Below, piece by piece: positions 32,177 through 40,758 of a stretch of 64,000 nucleotides of DNA. Numbering within the stretch: the first letter of the stretch is position 1; each line of letters begins with the position of its first letter. The DNA is taken from the NCBI GenBank assembly GCA_034669145.1, contig JAXDNY010000268.1, forward strand, positions 1-64,000. Reading direction: 5' to 3'. The notes under the pieces are model-generated. The model saw only the letters and a program-made list of their open reading frames with translations, was not told the origin of the DNA and ran no database searches. Source of the stretch: PALSA-894 sp034669145 (GTDB taxonomy: Bacteria > Pseudomonadota > Alphaproteobacteria > Rhizobiales > Xanthobacteraceae). The position numbers and the translations under genes were made by a program.

Positions 32177-33976
32177 TCAGTTGATCTTCACCAGCGTGCC
32201 CTGGATCGTCATGATGCCGCTCGTCTTCAGCTCGGCCATGGCGTTCGCGCTCATCGCGTACTTCGCATTGGCCTGTTCGGTGATGTTGAGAGCCTTGAGC
32301 GAGGCGTCCGCCGTCGCCTCCATGGCGAGGCTGGCGCCGGCTTTGATGCTGATATTGGTCTTGGCCGTCATCTTGATTTCCGACGCGCTGTCGATCGCGA
32401 TGCCGCTCTTGCCGAGCACGATGGAATTCTTGTTGCTGTCGCGGATCGCGATCTCGCCGTCCTTGTCGGAGAGCGTGATGCTGTGCCCGCCCGGCGTCTT
32501 GATCACGATGATCTTGTCTTTCTCGTCGAACGTCACCTCCATCTTGGCGCGGGTGACGATCGCCTTCATGTCGTTCTTGTCGTTCGGCGGGTAGGCCGGC
32601 GCCCGCTTGCTGCTGTATACGCTGCCGAGGATGATCGGGCTGCGCGGATCCTCGTTCATGAAGCCGAGGATCACCTCGTCGCCGACCTCGGGGTAGAACA
32701 CGCCGCCGAACCCGCTCGACGCATAGAGGCCGCCGAGCCGCGCCCACACGCCTTCGCTTTCGCCGGCGAGCAAGGGCAGCGTGACGAGCACGCGGTGATC
32801 GCCGTCGGGGTCTTCGTGTACCTGCTTCACGAGGCCGGTGTGCAGCCCTTGCGCCGGCGGCAATTGTCCGGCGGCCGGCGGGTCGGCGATATTCGGCGCA
32901 TCGGCCGCGAAGGTGCTTGCCGAGAGGCCGAACTCCACGCTGGTCAGCCACCGGTTGTCGGCGATCGCGTGGTGCGTGCCGGTGACATAGGCGTTCCCGG
33001 AGAGGCGCGGCCCGACGCCCGCGAGCGCGATCATCTTGCCGACCTTGGCGAGCGGACTGCCCTGGAAGCGCACCTGGCCGCAGACGCGCGCGAGACGGGC
33101 GCGCATCAGCGCGGCCGAGGACCAACTGTCGAGCTCGTCCTTCGACAGCATCGCGGCGCTCTGGCGTGGCGCCGCCGTGAGCCCGAAGACGCCGGCGAGC
33201 GTATTCGCCTCGATGTTGCCCGGTGCCGTCACGGCGTCGTCGGCGGCCACGCCTTCGAGGATCGCCTGGGTGGTGTAGCTCCACGACCGGCTCACCGCCC
33301 CGCCTCTGGCGAGTGGCGCTGCGGCATCGACCTCCGCCTCGAAGGCGAGCATGGAATCGCCGTACTCGATCTCGAGCACGGGATCGCCCGCCGTATCCGG
33401 CGCAACGACGTCGACCTTGCCGGCATCGACGATGACCAGGAGCCCGTTCGCCTCCGCCCGCGTCAGCAGCATGTCCCAGTCGGAAGCATGAAACTGGACG
33501 ATCGCGTCCTGCTGCACCGTCGGGGCCTTGTTCGTCCCGGCCGTCAGACCATTCTCGCTGATCAGCGCTGCCACCACGTCGTGATCGCTCTTTTTCTTGA
33601 ACACCGCGTTCCTGCGCTGCAACGTCATCTTCAGCGCATCGTCCCGCATCTCGACCACCAGGCGCGACGGCGCGTCGGGCGCGATGTCGAGCCCGTGCTT
33701 GACGATGACGCCGGAGAAGATCGGTTCGCTGCCGTCGTCATAGCCGGCCGCGATCGTCACTTTGTTGCCCGGCCGAAACGTGTCCGCTTCGCTGAGCGGA
33801 AACTCCTGGTCCGACGGCTCGCCGTCGTTGATCACGAGCCGCGCGCGCGGCACGCGGTTGATCGCATTCCAGATCTCCACCGAGACGATCTTGTCGGAAT
33901 CGAACGCCTTCCCCTCGACCGTGATGGCGAGCACGAGGTTGCGGCTGTCGTTCAGCGCGGGCGACGGCGCCGGCAT
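32177..33976 (-). CDS. VgrG-like spike protein (baseplate hub, gp27/gp5-type)
   Basis: 599 aa from the ATG at 33976, which overlaps the TGA of the LysM gene (TGATG). The N-terminal hub domain is followed by the OB-fold entry GLVKQVHEDPDGDHRVLVTL, and LYASSGFGGVFYPEVGDEVI then LGFMNEDPRSPIILGSVYS, the gp5/VgrG signature. The tail is a beta-helix of short alternating strands (GHSITLSDKDGEIAIRDSNK, SIVLGKSGIAIDS, SIKAGASLAMEAT). It forms the spike that carries PAAR. Confidence 0.93.
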   Translation of the reverse strand: MPAPSPALNDSRNLVLAITVEGKAFDSDKIVSVEIWNAINRVPRARLVINDGEPSDQEFPLSEADTFRPGNKVTIAAGYDDGSEPIFSGVIVKHGLDIAPDAPSRLVVEMRDDALKMTLQRRNAVFKKKSDHDVVAALISENGLTAGTNKAPTVQQDAIVQFHASDWDMLLTRAEANGLLVIVDAGKVDVVAPDTAGDPVLEIEYGDSMLAFEAEVDAAAPLARGGAVSRSWSYTTQAILEGVAADDAVTAPGNIEANTLAGVFGLTAAPRQSAAMLSKDELDSWSSAALMRARLARVCGQVRFQGSPLAKVGKMIALAGVGPRLSGNAYVTGTHHAIADNRWLTSVEFGLSASTFAADAPNIADPPAAGQLPPAQGLHTGLVKQVHEDPDGDHRVLVTLPLLAGESEGVWARLGGLYASSGFGGVFYPEVGDEVILGFMNEDPRSPIILGSVYSSKRAPAYPPNDKNDMKAIVTRAKMEVTFDEKDKIIVIKTPGGHSITLSDKDGEIAIRDSNKNSIVLGKSGIAIDSASEIKMTAKTNISIKAGASLAMEATADASLKALNITEQANAKYAMSANAMAELKTSGIMTIQGTLVKIN

Positions 33977-34677
33977 CACACGTGTCCGGCAAGCGGCGGG
34001 AACACCAGCTGCATGCCGGGCCGCAGGTCGCGAAACCCGCTAAGCCCGTTCGCGTCCGCGACCTGCGTGTAATAGCCGCTGCGCCCGTACACGCGGTCGC
34101 ACAGCAAAGGCAGCGTGTCGCCGGCTTCAACGGTCAGGACGTGCGTGAGATCGGGCGAGCTCTTTTTCGTTCTGGCCCGCAATTCGTATTCGTCGGTGTA
34201 ACCCAGGAACGTGGCGGTCGCCTTGGCGCGGAGCGGAATCCCGTTCGGCGTGAACAGCGTATAGCTCAGGATCAGCGATTTCAGCCGGCATTTGAACAGC
34301 AGCAGGCCCCACACGAGCTTGAGAAAATAGGGACTGTGGATGCCGCCGTCGTACGCGCAGGTCACGGCTTTCAAAGCCTCGATTTGCAGTGTGATCCCGA
34401 GAGGCGCGGCGGGCACGACGCCGGGTGCGACCGGCACCACGCCGGTCGCGTCGAAGACGAACTCGAAGACGACCGTCTCTTTTTCGATCTTGTCGAACAG
34501 CGGAGACCCTCCTGCGCTGCCCGCGGCCTTCTGGTCGTTGTAACGGACGTCGAAGGATCTGCTGTATTTGTTCGGGTTGATCGGGATCCGCAACGGCGGA
34601 AGGCGCGCCAGCGTCGAGAACGTCTCGTCCGTGTAGGCGATGATCACAAGCTTCTCGAGTGCACCCGCCCCCAGCAT
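33976..34677 (-). CDS. LysM-containing tail hub/linker protein (Afp7-like)
   Basis: 233 aa. The first 180 residues contain RIPINPNKYSRSFDVRYND and VAYTDE-like elements found in eCIS hub proteins. The C-terminus (residues about 185-230: LTVEAGDTLPLLCDRVYGRS and LRPGMQLVFPPLAG) is a LysM domain. In eCIS and phage tails this protein links the tube end to the spike. Its stop overlaps the VgrG-like start; its own start lies 1 bp from the DUF5908 stop. Confidence 0.88.
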   Translation of the reverse strand: MLGAGALEKLVIIAYTDETFSTLARLPPLRIPINPNKYSRSFDVRYNDQKAAGSAGGSPLFDKIEKETVVFEFVFDATGVVPVAPGVVPAAPLGITLQIEALKAVTCAYDGGIHSPYFLKLVWGLLLFKCRLKSLILSYTLFTPNGIPLRAKATATFLGYTDEYELRARTKKSSPDLTHVLTVEAGDTLPLLCDRVYGRSGYYTQVADANGLSGFRDLRPGMQLVFPPLAGHV

Positions 34678-34678
34678 G

Positions 34679-34849
34679 TCAGCGCTCCGAGCGCGTTTTC
34701 AGGATGGCCATGACGCGGCGGACGCAATCCTCCACAATGGCGTCATGCGCGCGGTCGTCGCGCTCCTCGCCGACGACGGCCCGCGCCGGCGCGGGAGCTT
34801 CTTCGCCGACCCGCATGCGGATACCGATCTCGCGGATTTCCAACGGCAT
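34679..34849 (-). CDS. DUF5908 small eCIS protein
   Basis: 56 aa, MPLEIREIGIRMRVGEEAPA at the N-terminus and VEDCVRRVMAILKTRSER at the C-terminus. It matches the shape of DUF5908, a short protein encoded between tube and LysM genes in eCIS operons, with a MPxEI(R/K)E start and an acidic C-terminal helix. It fits tightly between its neighbours (1 and 13 bp gaps). Its role is unknown, possibly an assembly partner of the LysM protein. Confidence 0.82.
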   Translation of the reverse strand: MPLEIREIGIRMRVGEEAPAPARAVVGEERDDRAHDAIVEDCVRRVMAILKTRSER

Positions 34850-34862
34850 TTCGAACCCTTGT

Positions 34863-35366
34863 TCAGCCCGCTCGCGGAACAGACATCTGCCGCGTGAAGT
34901 AGTTGTAGGAAAGCTCCATCGTCTCGGTCAGGATCGCGTTCTGCATCGAGTCCATCGGCGAGATATCCCAGCTCACCGGGTAGGCGTTCTCGAACGTCCA
35001 GATGATCAGCGGATCGAACTTCTCGTTGCGCAACGTCACGATCACCGGGCGGGGCCGGATCGGTTTTGCGAAAGTGCCGCCCAGCGTGTCGCTGACCCAT
35101 TGCGCCAGGCGCGAGGTCTCCGCCACCACGCCGCGTTTCAGCACGAGATTGGAATAAGTCGGGGGCTTCGGGAGGCGATGCACGAACCGGTTTTCGCCTC
35201 CCTCTGCGACGTCTTCGTGAGTGAACTGCACCTTGATGCCGGAGACCTCCTGGAAGCTCGCATCGGCGGTCGCGCCGTTGGCCGAGCTTCCGGAGATGCC
35301 GTCCACCCAGACGGCGAAATGAAACGCTACGGCCGGATAGTACGGAGCGTTCATTTCCTTCGGCAT
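34863..35366 (-). CDS. Phage tail tube-like protein 2 (gp19 family)
   Basis: 167 aa from the ATG at 35366, which overlaps the TAA of the first tube gene. YYPAVAFHFAVWVDG and FQEVSGIKVQFTHEDVAEGG open the T4 gp19/Hcp-like beta-barrel, and LILTLRNE-like VTLRNEKFDPLIIWTFENAY with ILTETMELSYNYF close it. In eCIS a second tube protein adapts the inner tube to the hub (Afp5-like). Confidence 0.92.
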   Translation of the reverse strand: MPKEMNAPYYPAVAFHFAVWVDGISGSSANGATADASFQEVSGIKVQFTHEDVAEGGENRFVHRLPKPPTYSNLVLKRGVVAETSRLAQWVSDTLGGTFAKPIRPRPVIVTLRNEKFDPLIIWTFENAYPVSWDISPMDSMQNAILTETMELSYNYFTRQMSVPRAG

Positions 35367-35824
35367 TACGCGGCTTTCACTTCGAGCGTCTCGTAGGCGA
35401 GCTCGATCGATTCCACGGCCACCTCGTTGCCCTCGGACTTGAGGTCGGTGCCGGTGACCTTGGTCGGCCAGGCGTTGTGCAGCGTCCACACCATCTTCGA
35501 GTCGCCCGTTTCATCGAGCAGGTTGATGACCACCGAGCGGCGCTTGATGATGTTCATCTTGATCTCGGAGAACCAGGTCCAGAACTTCGAATCCTTGACG
35601 AAGATGCCCTTGCGCATCGTCACGTTGGTGACGCTGCCCAGCCCGGGCATCTTGATCGGGTAGAACACCTTGCTGTCGCCGTGGCGATACTCGATCGGCT
35701 TGACGTCCGCCTCGAGCCCGCTCACCTCGGAGAACTTCACGTCCTTGTCGTCGCCGAGCTGAACCGAGAAATAGAACTTCGGCAGCGGCCAGGTATTGCC
35801 CTGCTTGTCGCCTTCGTCAGCCAT
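35366..35824 (-). CDS. Phage tail tube protein 1 (gp19 family; Afp1/Pvc1-like)
   Basis: 152 aa. FYFSVQLGDDKDVKFSEVSG, KMPGLGSVTNVTMRKGIFV, INLLDETG and SIELAYETLEV are standard parts of the inner-tube protein of contractile particles. It should polymerise into the cargo-carrying tube within the sheath. It follows the sheath gene by 52 bp. Confidence 0.94.
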   Translation of the reverse strand: MADEGDKQGNTWPLPKFYFSVQLGDDKDVKFSEVSGLEADVKPIEYRHGDSKVFYPIKMPGLGSVTNVTMRKGIFVKDSKFWTWFSEIKMNIIKRRSVVINLLDETGDSKMVWTLHNAWPTKVTGTDLKSEGNEVAVESIELAYETLEVKAA

Positions 35825-35876
35825 TTGGATCTCCTGTCGAGGTTGTTGGTGTGCCTGTCAGCGGGACGATGGCGGC

Positions 35877-37865
35877 TTAGGCCGCGCCGCCCTGCATCTG
35901 CTGCTGGAAGCTGAGGATGATGAATTCGGCCGGACGCACCATCTGCAGCTTGATCTGGACGATCATCCTGCCTTCGAGCACGTCCTGCGCCGTCATGGTG
36001 CTGCCGAGGCCGCACTGGACCGAGAACGCTTCGTTCGGCGTCGCGCCCATCAGGCCGCCCGCCTGCCACACGCCGCGCAGGAAGCCGCCGACCATCGACG
36101 CCACGGTGACCCAGGTCCGTCCGACGTTCGGCTCGAACACGAACTTGTTGAGCGCGAGCTCGACCGACTGCTCGATATAGATCAGCGCGCGCCGCACCTG
36201 GATGTAGCGCCAGTCGTTGCTGTTGCCGTCGAGCGTGCGCGCGCCCCACACCAGCGTGCCGCGGCCGACGAACTCGCGGATGGCGTTGATCGCCTTCCCG
36301 TCAACCGGCATGTTGAGATTTTCCTGGTGCTTGTTGCTGAAGCTGAGCATCGGCGCGATCACCGCGTTGAGGCCGACATTGGCGGGCGCGTTCCACACTC
36401 CGCGCAGCGTATCGTTCTGGGTATAGACGCCGGCCATCGCGGCGCTCGGCGGCAGCAAGCCAAGCTTGGCGGCCATCGCCTTGTAGATCTCCTTGAGCGC
36501 CGGAACCTGTGCGGTGAGGCCTTCGTTGATCTTCTTCACCTGCGCCCAATACTCGTCACGCGTGAGCTTGTTGTCTTTCTTGTCCTGCTGCACTTGTCTG
36601 ATCGCGCTCAAGTACGATGTGCCGATCTCGCGGGCCTTGGTGGTCAGCGTCAGCTCCTTGGGCATCGACGCCAGCCAGGCCGGCTGCGGCTTGGCGGGCG
36701 GCGAAGCTGGTGCGGTGGACTGCTTGGCCTCTTCGCCCAGAGGCTTGGCCTCTGCGCCCGGCTGCTTGCTCTCTGCGCTCTTGTCCGCGAGCGCAGGCTT
36801 CTTCTCATCCGGCTTGGCCTCTGCGCCCGGCTGCTTGCTCTCTGCGGTCTTGTCCGCGAGCGCAGGCTTAGGATCCGGATAGAGCCGATTGGCTTCGGCA
36901 AGCAGGGCCCAGGCGATGGAGCCGGGCGTGCCCTCCTCCAGCTCGGAAAAATTGGTGAAGTCGAGCTCGCTCGGGTCCACGATCGATGTGCGCAGGAACG
37001 GCGCGTAGGCCATGCCGTATTTCAGCGCCGCGCTCGGCGCGGAGATCCCCGCGCGGAATTTCTGGACGACGTCGTCGAGGGTGTCGAGCGAGAAGTCCTG
37101 CGGCGCCCAGATGTCGAGAATGGCCACGCGGTCCTGCTTGGCCAGGCATTGCGTGAGCATCTCGTTCACAAGCGTGTGGTACTGCGCCAGATCATCCAGA
37201 AGCACCGCCTCGGGAATGACCAGCATGGTCGGTCCGACCAGGTCCTTAACGGCGTCGAGCCCCTTCTTTAGCGCGTCAGAAGCGACTTTACCCTCGTAGT
37301 CGCCGACCGAGACGATGTAGCAGCTGCCGCCGCCGTTCGCGTAGAACAGCCGCAGCGCGTTGAACAGGTAGTGGCGGATGTCGCCGTAGTCCAAGGTGAA
37401 ACGCCGCTCGCCGAGTGCGACATCGGCGGGTCCCAACCGTTCGGTTTTGACGGCATCCTTCGCCGTGCGGACCTTGCCCAGTGCCTCATTGTGAGCAGCC
37501 TCCTTCTCCCCAACGTCACCTGCCTTCGTCCTCTTCTCGGCATCGGTGTTGGCTACTACATCGTTGGCCCTCTTCAGCGCCGCCGCCGCCTCCTCCTCCT
37601 TCGCCTGGGCCTCCGCCAGCGCCTTCTCGGCGGGAGGATCCGTCAGCTTGAACTTCGGTTCGAACGCGCCGCCGAAGACCGCCGCGTAGTCCGCCATCGA
37701 AGCGATGCGGATCGGCTGGAGATCCACGCTGCGTCCGTTCCTCTCGGCCCGTTCCGTGTAGCCGATGAACACCGGCACCGCGGTTTCGACACCCACGATG
37801 GAAGGCGGGAACGCGTCGAGCTCTTCGATATAGACGCCCGGGGTCTTGTATTGGACTACGGCCAT
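35877..37865 (-). CDS. Phage tail sheath protein with two low-complexity insertions
   Basis: 662 aa, longer than the usual eCIS sheath of roughly 350-530 aa. The N-terminus YKTPGVYIEELDAFPPSIVG and the C-terminal half (GVWNAPANVGLNAVI, IREFVGRGTLVWGARTLDGN, RRALIYIEQSVELALNKFVF, GRTWVTVASMVGGFLRGVWQ, DVLEGRMIVQIKLQMVRPAE) are canonical. Two extra stretches stand out: a charged coiled coil at about 78-145 (KALAEAQAKEEEAAAALKRA) and an Ala/Lys/Pro-rich segment at about 330-390 with a repeated block. They should lie on the particle surface, since the core contractile motifs are intact. Only one sheath gene is present in the operon. Confidence 0.94.
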   Translation of the reverse strand: MAVVQYKTPGVYIEELDAFPPSIVGVETAVPVFIGYTERAERNGRSVDLQPIRIASMADYAAVFGGAFEPKFKLTDPPAEKALAEAQAKEEEAAAALKRANDVVANTDAEKRTKAGDVGEKEAAHNEALGKVRTAKDAVKTERLGPADVALGERRFTLDYGDIRHYLFNALRLFYANGGGSCYIVSVGDYEGKVASDALKKGLDAVKDLVGPTMLVIPEAVLLDDLAQYHTLVNEMLTQCLAKQDRVAILDIWAPQDFSLDTLDDVVQKFRAGISAPSAALKYGMAYAPFLRTSIVDPSELDFTNFSELEEGTPGSIAWALLAEANRLYPDPKPALADKTAESKQPGAEAKPDEKKPALADKSAESKQPGAEAKPLGEEAKQSTAPASPPAKPQPAWLASMPKELTLTTKAREIGTSYLSAIRQVQQDKKDNKLTRDEYWAQVKKINEGLTAQVPALKEIYKAMAAKLGLLPPSAAMAGVYTQNDTLRGVWNAPANVGLNAVIAPMLSFSNKHQENLNMPVDGKAINAIREFVGRGTLVWGARTLDGNSNDWRYIQVRRALIYIEQSVELALNKFVFEPNVGRTWVTVASMVGGFLRGVWQAGGLMGATPNEAFSVQCGLGSTMTAQDVLEGRMIVQIKLQMVRPAEFIILSFQQQMQGGAA
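36742..36869. repeat. 59-bp direct repeat inside the sheath gene
   Basis: Two copies (36742-36800 and 36811-36869) are almost identical, with one mismatch seen by eye, at a period of 69 bp (23 codons). They encode the duplicated block KPALADKxAESKQPGAEAKP of the second sheath insertion. The high identity points to recent duplication. Confidence 0.9.
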
Positions 37866-37914
37866 TGACCTGTTCCTTTCTGGGAAAACATGCGTTGCTC
37901 GGGCTCACTCGGGG

Positions 37915-39285
37915 TTACAGATAGACGAAGACTTCCGACGCGGCCGACGCGTCGGTCAGCGGCCGCCCGGCCGGCCGCGCGGTGATCCGCTCGGCCGATG
38001 GGGTCGGGAGACGTTCGAGCAGAATGCGCGCCGAGCCGTTGCCCGGACCGCCGCCTGCGCGCAGCCGCAGCGCGATGTCGGAGTGCCGCTGCAGCGGCAT
38101 TGCTTTCCTGGCGACGAAGCGATGCGCCCACGCTCCGGTCGGCAGCTTCACCTGCTCGGGCGGGTGGAATTCGAGCGCGTCGTTCGGATCGGCCTTGATC
38201 GCGAGGCCCGCGACCGCGGCCTCGCCCGACGGCAGCACGATGTAATAGATCCAGGTCGTCTCGCGCGCGCCGAAGGAGAACTCGTAGTCGACCGGCGTGA
38301 TGCGGCGCTGCGCCTCGGCATTGGCCGCGGCATGGGTCATATTGTTCGGAAGCTGTTCCGGCAGCTCGATCGGATAGCTGCCCGACACGGTATTCGGATC
38401 ATCGGCCTCGGGATTTGCCAGGAACAGATCCGCCAGCAACAGCGGCGCGGTCCGCGTGCCGGAATAGAAGAATTCGGTCAGGCGCGACTCGACCGTCTCG
38501 TGACTCTTGTTGATGCCCTTGACCTCGTGACTGAACAGCCCGGGCGTTTCATTCGCCATGGAGACGTTCACATCCGAACCGGGCTTGAGGCGCACGCGCG
38601 CCGGAAGCTCGGGCCGCTTGTCCCCCGGCACCTCATCCGGCGGGAGGTAATCCGGATCGGCGCGCAGCAGCGCCCGGCCGGACGTGCTGTAGAGGACGAA
38701 CGCGGTCGCATCCGGCGGCGTTGGGATGTGCAGATGCTCCGGCGAAAAAATCGCCGGCGGCAGACGGCGGCAGTGCGGCGCCCATTCCGAATAGAGTTTC
38801 GCGGGTTGGCCGGACTGTTTCGCATGCGGCGGGCGCACGAAGCGATTGGACAGATAGAGCGCATACTCGCCCGCCCCCATGCCGTACGGCATCAGCATCG
38901 GGATCGCGGTGAAGTTCGCGAAGAGGTCGTTCGTGAGGCTGAGCGTGAAGGTCAGCCGGGTCCAGGATCCCTTGTAGGAGGTTTCCCTGTCGCCGGCGTG
39001 GGTCGTCCGCGCGTCTCGCCGGACCCTGCGCTCGTCGTGCAGGAAGCGGACGATTCCCGCGGACCGGGCGGTATGATAGATGATGTCGATCCCGCCGCGG
39101 CGCGGCCGCGCGATCAGGCCGAGGGTGGACATCAGCGCCTGGGTCGGACCCGTCGGCGCGATCGCGAAGTCCGGGCACGGGTCGCCGCCGTAGAAATCGT
39201 GCCGCAACGTGAGCGACATCAGCCGCCGGTAGGACGCCTGCCCCTCCGCGGCATGCTCTGCAAGATCAGCAAGATCGGTTGCCAT
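37915..39285 (-). CDS. eCIS operon protein of unknown function
   Basis: 456 aa from the ATG at 39285 (MATDLADLAEHAAEGQASYR); upstream codons to 39840 would overlap the DUF4255 gene in another frame. I do not recognise a family. Visible segments are LTLRHDFYGGDPCPDFAIAP, IIYHTARSAGIVRFLHDERR, FTLSLTNDLFANFTAIPMLM, and TWIYYIVLPSGEAAVAGLAI. It looks all-beta, with no membrane helix or signal peptide. Its place between cap and sheath genes suggests a structural or assembly part of the particle. Confidence 0.75.
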   Translation of the reverse strand: MATDLADLAEHAAEGQASYRRLMSLTLRHDFYGGDPCPDFAIAPTGPTQALMSTLGLIARPRRGGIDIIYHTARSAGIVRFLHDERRVRRDARTTHAGDRETSYKGSWTRLTFTLSLTNDLFANFTAIPMLMPYGMGAGEYALYLSNRFVRPPHAKQSGQPAKLYSEWAPHCRRLPPAIFSPEHLHIPTPPDATAFVLYSTSGRALLRADPDYLPPDEVPGDKRPELPARVRLKPGSDVNVSMANETPGLFSHEVKGINKSHETVESRLTEFFYSGTRTAPLLLADLFLANPEADDPNTVSGSYPIELPEQLPNNMTHAAANAEAQRRITPVDYEFSFGARETTWIYYIVLPSGEAAVAGLAIKADPNDALEFHPPEQVKLPTGAWAHRFVARKAMPLQRHSDIALRLRAGGGPGNGSARILLERLPTPSAERITARPAGRPLTDASAASEVFVYL

Positions 39286-39329
39286 GTCTTTCCCGGCGTC
39301 GTTTCGTTGCGGCGCGCAATCCGTGTCGG

Positions 39330-39923
39330 CTATTCCGTCGTCGCCTCGCTTCCGGCTAATCCCGGCCTCTTCGCCGCCGGCACCAGGCCGGCGATCGCGC
39401 CGCTCGCGAACGGCAGCATGCGCAGCCGGTAGAGCGCCGAAGGCAGATACTTCAGTCCCAGCATTCCCATCAGATGGTTCGTCTGCGTCAGGTCGAGGCT
39501 GACGAAATCGAGCGCGATCCTGTCGATCTCCCGCGCCAGGCCCGGCAGCCGGTCGTGTGTAAAAACCGGATTCTGCTGAAAGAATCCGATCGTGCGCGAC
39601 AGCATGCCGAGGCCAGTTGGATAATTGCTCTCGCTGAAGTTCGCGACGAACAGCACGAACGCATTGACGTTGAGCGGCGCCGACACGATCGCGTACTGAT
39701 CGCCCGAAGCCGGCACCGGGCCCGGGAACGTGCCGATCGTCTTGTCGCTCTGCAGCCCGACCAGCGCCATCACCAGCTTGTTGCGCGCGCTCTCCGACAC
39801 GCGCCCGTCGGGATCGACCGGATTGGTCAGCGCCACCCACTCCTCGCTGCGCGGATCGGCGATCTGGAACGCCGCATCGAGCCGGTCGCGCAGCAGCTCA
39901 AGCGTGGATTGAAGCAGCGTCAT
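39330..39923 (-). CDS. DUF4255 protein, tail terminator/cap (Afp16/Pvc16-like)
   Basis: 197 aa from the ATG at 39923, preceded by GAAAGG at 5-bp spacing; the longer start at 39941 is less likely. VALTNPVDPDGR, LVMALVGLQSDKTIG, VFLFVANFSESNY-like VLFVANFSESNYPTGLGML and FFQQNPVF are typical of the DUF4255 cap that ends the tube and sheath. It is the first gene of the structural operon. Confidence 0.9.
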   Translation of the reverse strand: MTLLQSTLELLRDRLDAAFQIADPRSEEWVALTNPVDPDGRVSESARNKLVMALVGLQSDKTIGTFPGPVPASGDQYAIVSAPLNVNAFVLFVANFSESNYPTGLGMLSRTIGFFQQNPVFTHDRLPGLAREIDRIALDFVSLDLTQTNHLMGMLGLKYLPSALYRLRMLPFASGAIAGLVPAAKRPGLAGSEATTE

Positions 39924-40758
39924 CGTACCTTTCAACCACACGGGCGCACGCGCTCACCCGCGGCGAGCGGCGTCATGCAGAAAGCACAGTGTTTTCAGGC
40001 TTCTTTGGCGTGTTCGCCAACTTCTATCTTAAGCGTAACATCGCAACGTTTACGCCCGCAATCTAAGCGACGCAAAAAGCTGTGCAGAACGCCGCAACGT
40101 AAACGCTTATCCTCATCTTTCACATCGGAACTCTTGCTTACATGGAAACGGGAACTCGAAAGAGCAGCGGGCAAAAACCCACAGCGCTTCCGGATAACGT
40201 AACATCGCGGCAACGCGCGGCCTTTCGATGTGCGAGCAAGTGCACGGAGACAAAGAGGGTCTGCGCGCGTTACCTCACAAAGTCTTTCAACGCAGAACGA
40301 ATAAAAAATTCTGCAGCCGCCGTTGGGTCCAGCGACGCGTTGCGCGATCTGGAATTACAGTAGGTGTGTCGAGTTTTGACGTGACTAAACAGCTTGAGCC
40401 CCAGACTACAGTAACGCCGCGACGGAAGGCGATTGCGACCGCGTGTGTCCGGTAGCGACGTCGAGCTTGCGAAACCTTGTCTGGGCAAGTTCATCGACCG
40501 TGCGTGGTGACGTTGAGTATCTTGCCAATTTCACAAGTCGACTTGCCGACCGTAGTCTACGAGACCACTTCGCGCTCGCGCGCGATTATTTGAGGGCGGC
40601 TTGCGCTCGGGAGGCGCGATCAACCCGCGCGGATCCGGTCGGAAAGCGTATAGTTCCATAAAATGAGCTGCGGCTCGGGCCCGGCTGTTGAGTTCTGCAC
40701 GAACGCCGCCCGCCCACACATTTCCTTATTCCGCTGCCGCCATCTGCTGTCACCGCAC
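39924..40758. other. Intergenic leader region of the eCIS operon, no gene recognised
   Basis: About 835 bp without a credible gene. It is clearly more AT-rich than its surroundings. Short open frames exist on both strands but show no recognisable family. A 16-bp palindrome lies at 40005-40020. The motif CGTAACATCGC is seen at 40036 and again near 40198. The Crp/Fnr gene ends at its far border, so this stretch must hold the eCIS promoter. Confidence 0.6.
40005..40020. promoter_or_regulatory. Palindrome upstream of the eCIS operon
   Basis: TTGGCG-TGTT-CGCCAA is a perfect inverted repeat with 6-bp arms, centred about 90 bp before the DUF4255 start. A dimeric regulator could bind here, and the nearby Crp/Fnr protein is one candidate. 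No promoter boxes can be set with certainty. Confidence 0.35.

Noticed and set aside
32138..34072. 644-aa open frame on the plus strand
   Set aside because: Antisense shadow of the VgrG-like and PAAR genes; low-complexity Arg/His-rich translation.
19741..39923. Prophage tail region
   Set aside because: DUF4157, DUF4255, DUF5908, CIS_TMP and AAA+ genes mark an eCIS. No capsid, terminase, lysis or integrase gene is present.
40142..40363. Small gene of 73 aa upstream of the eCIS operon
   Set aside because: No ribosome binding site, no family resemblance, and biased composition in an AT-rich leader.
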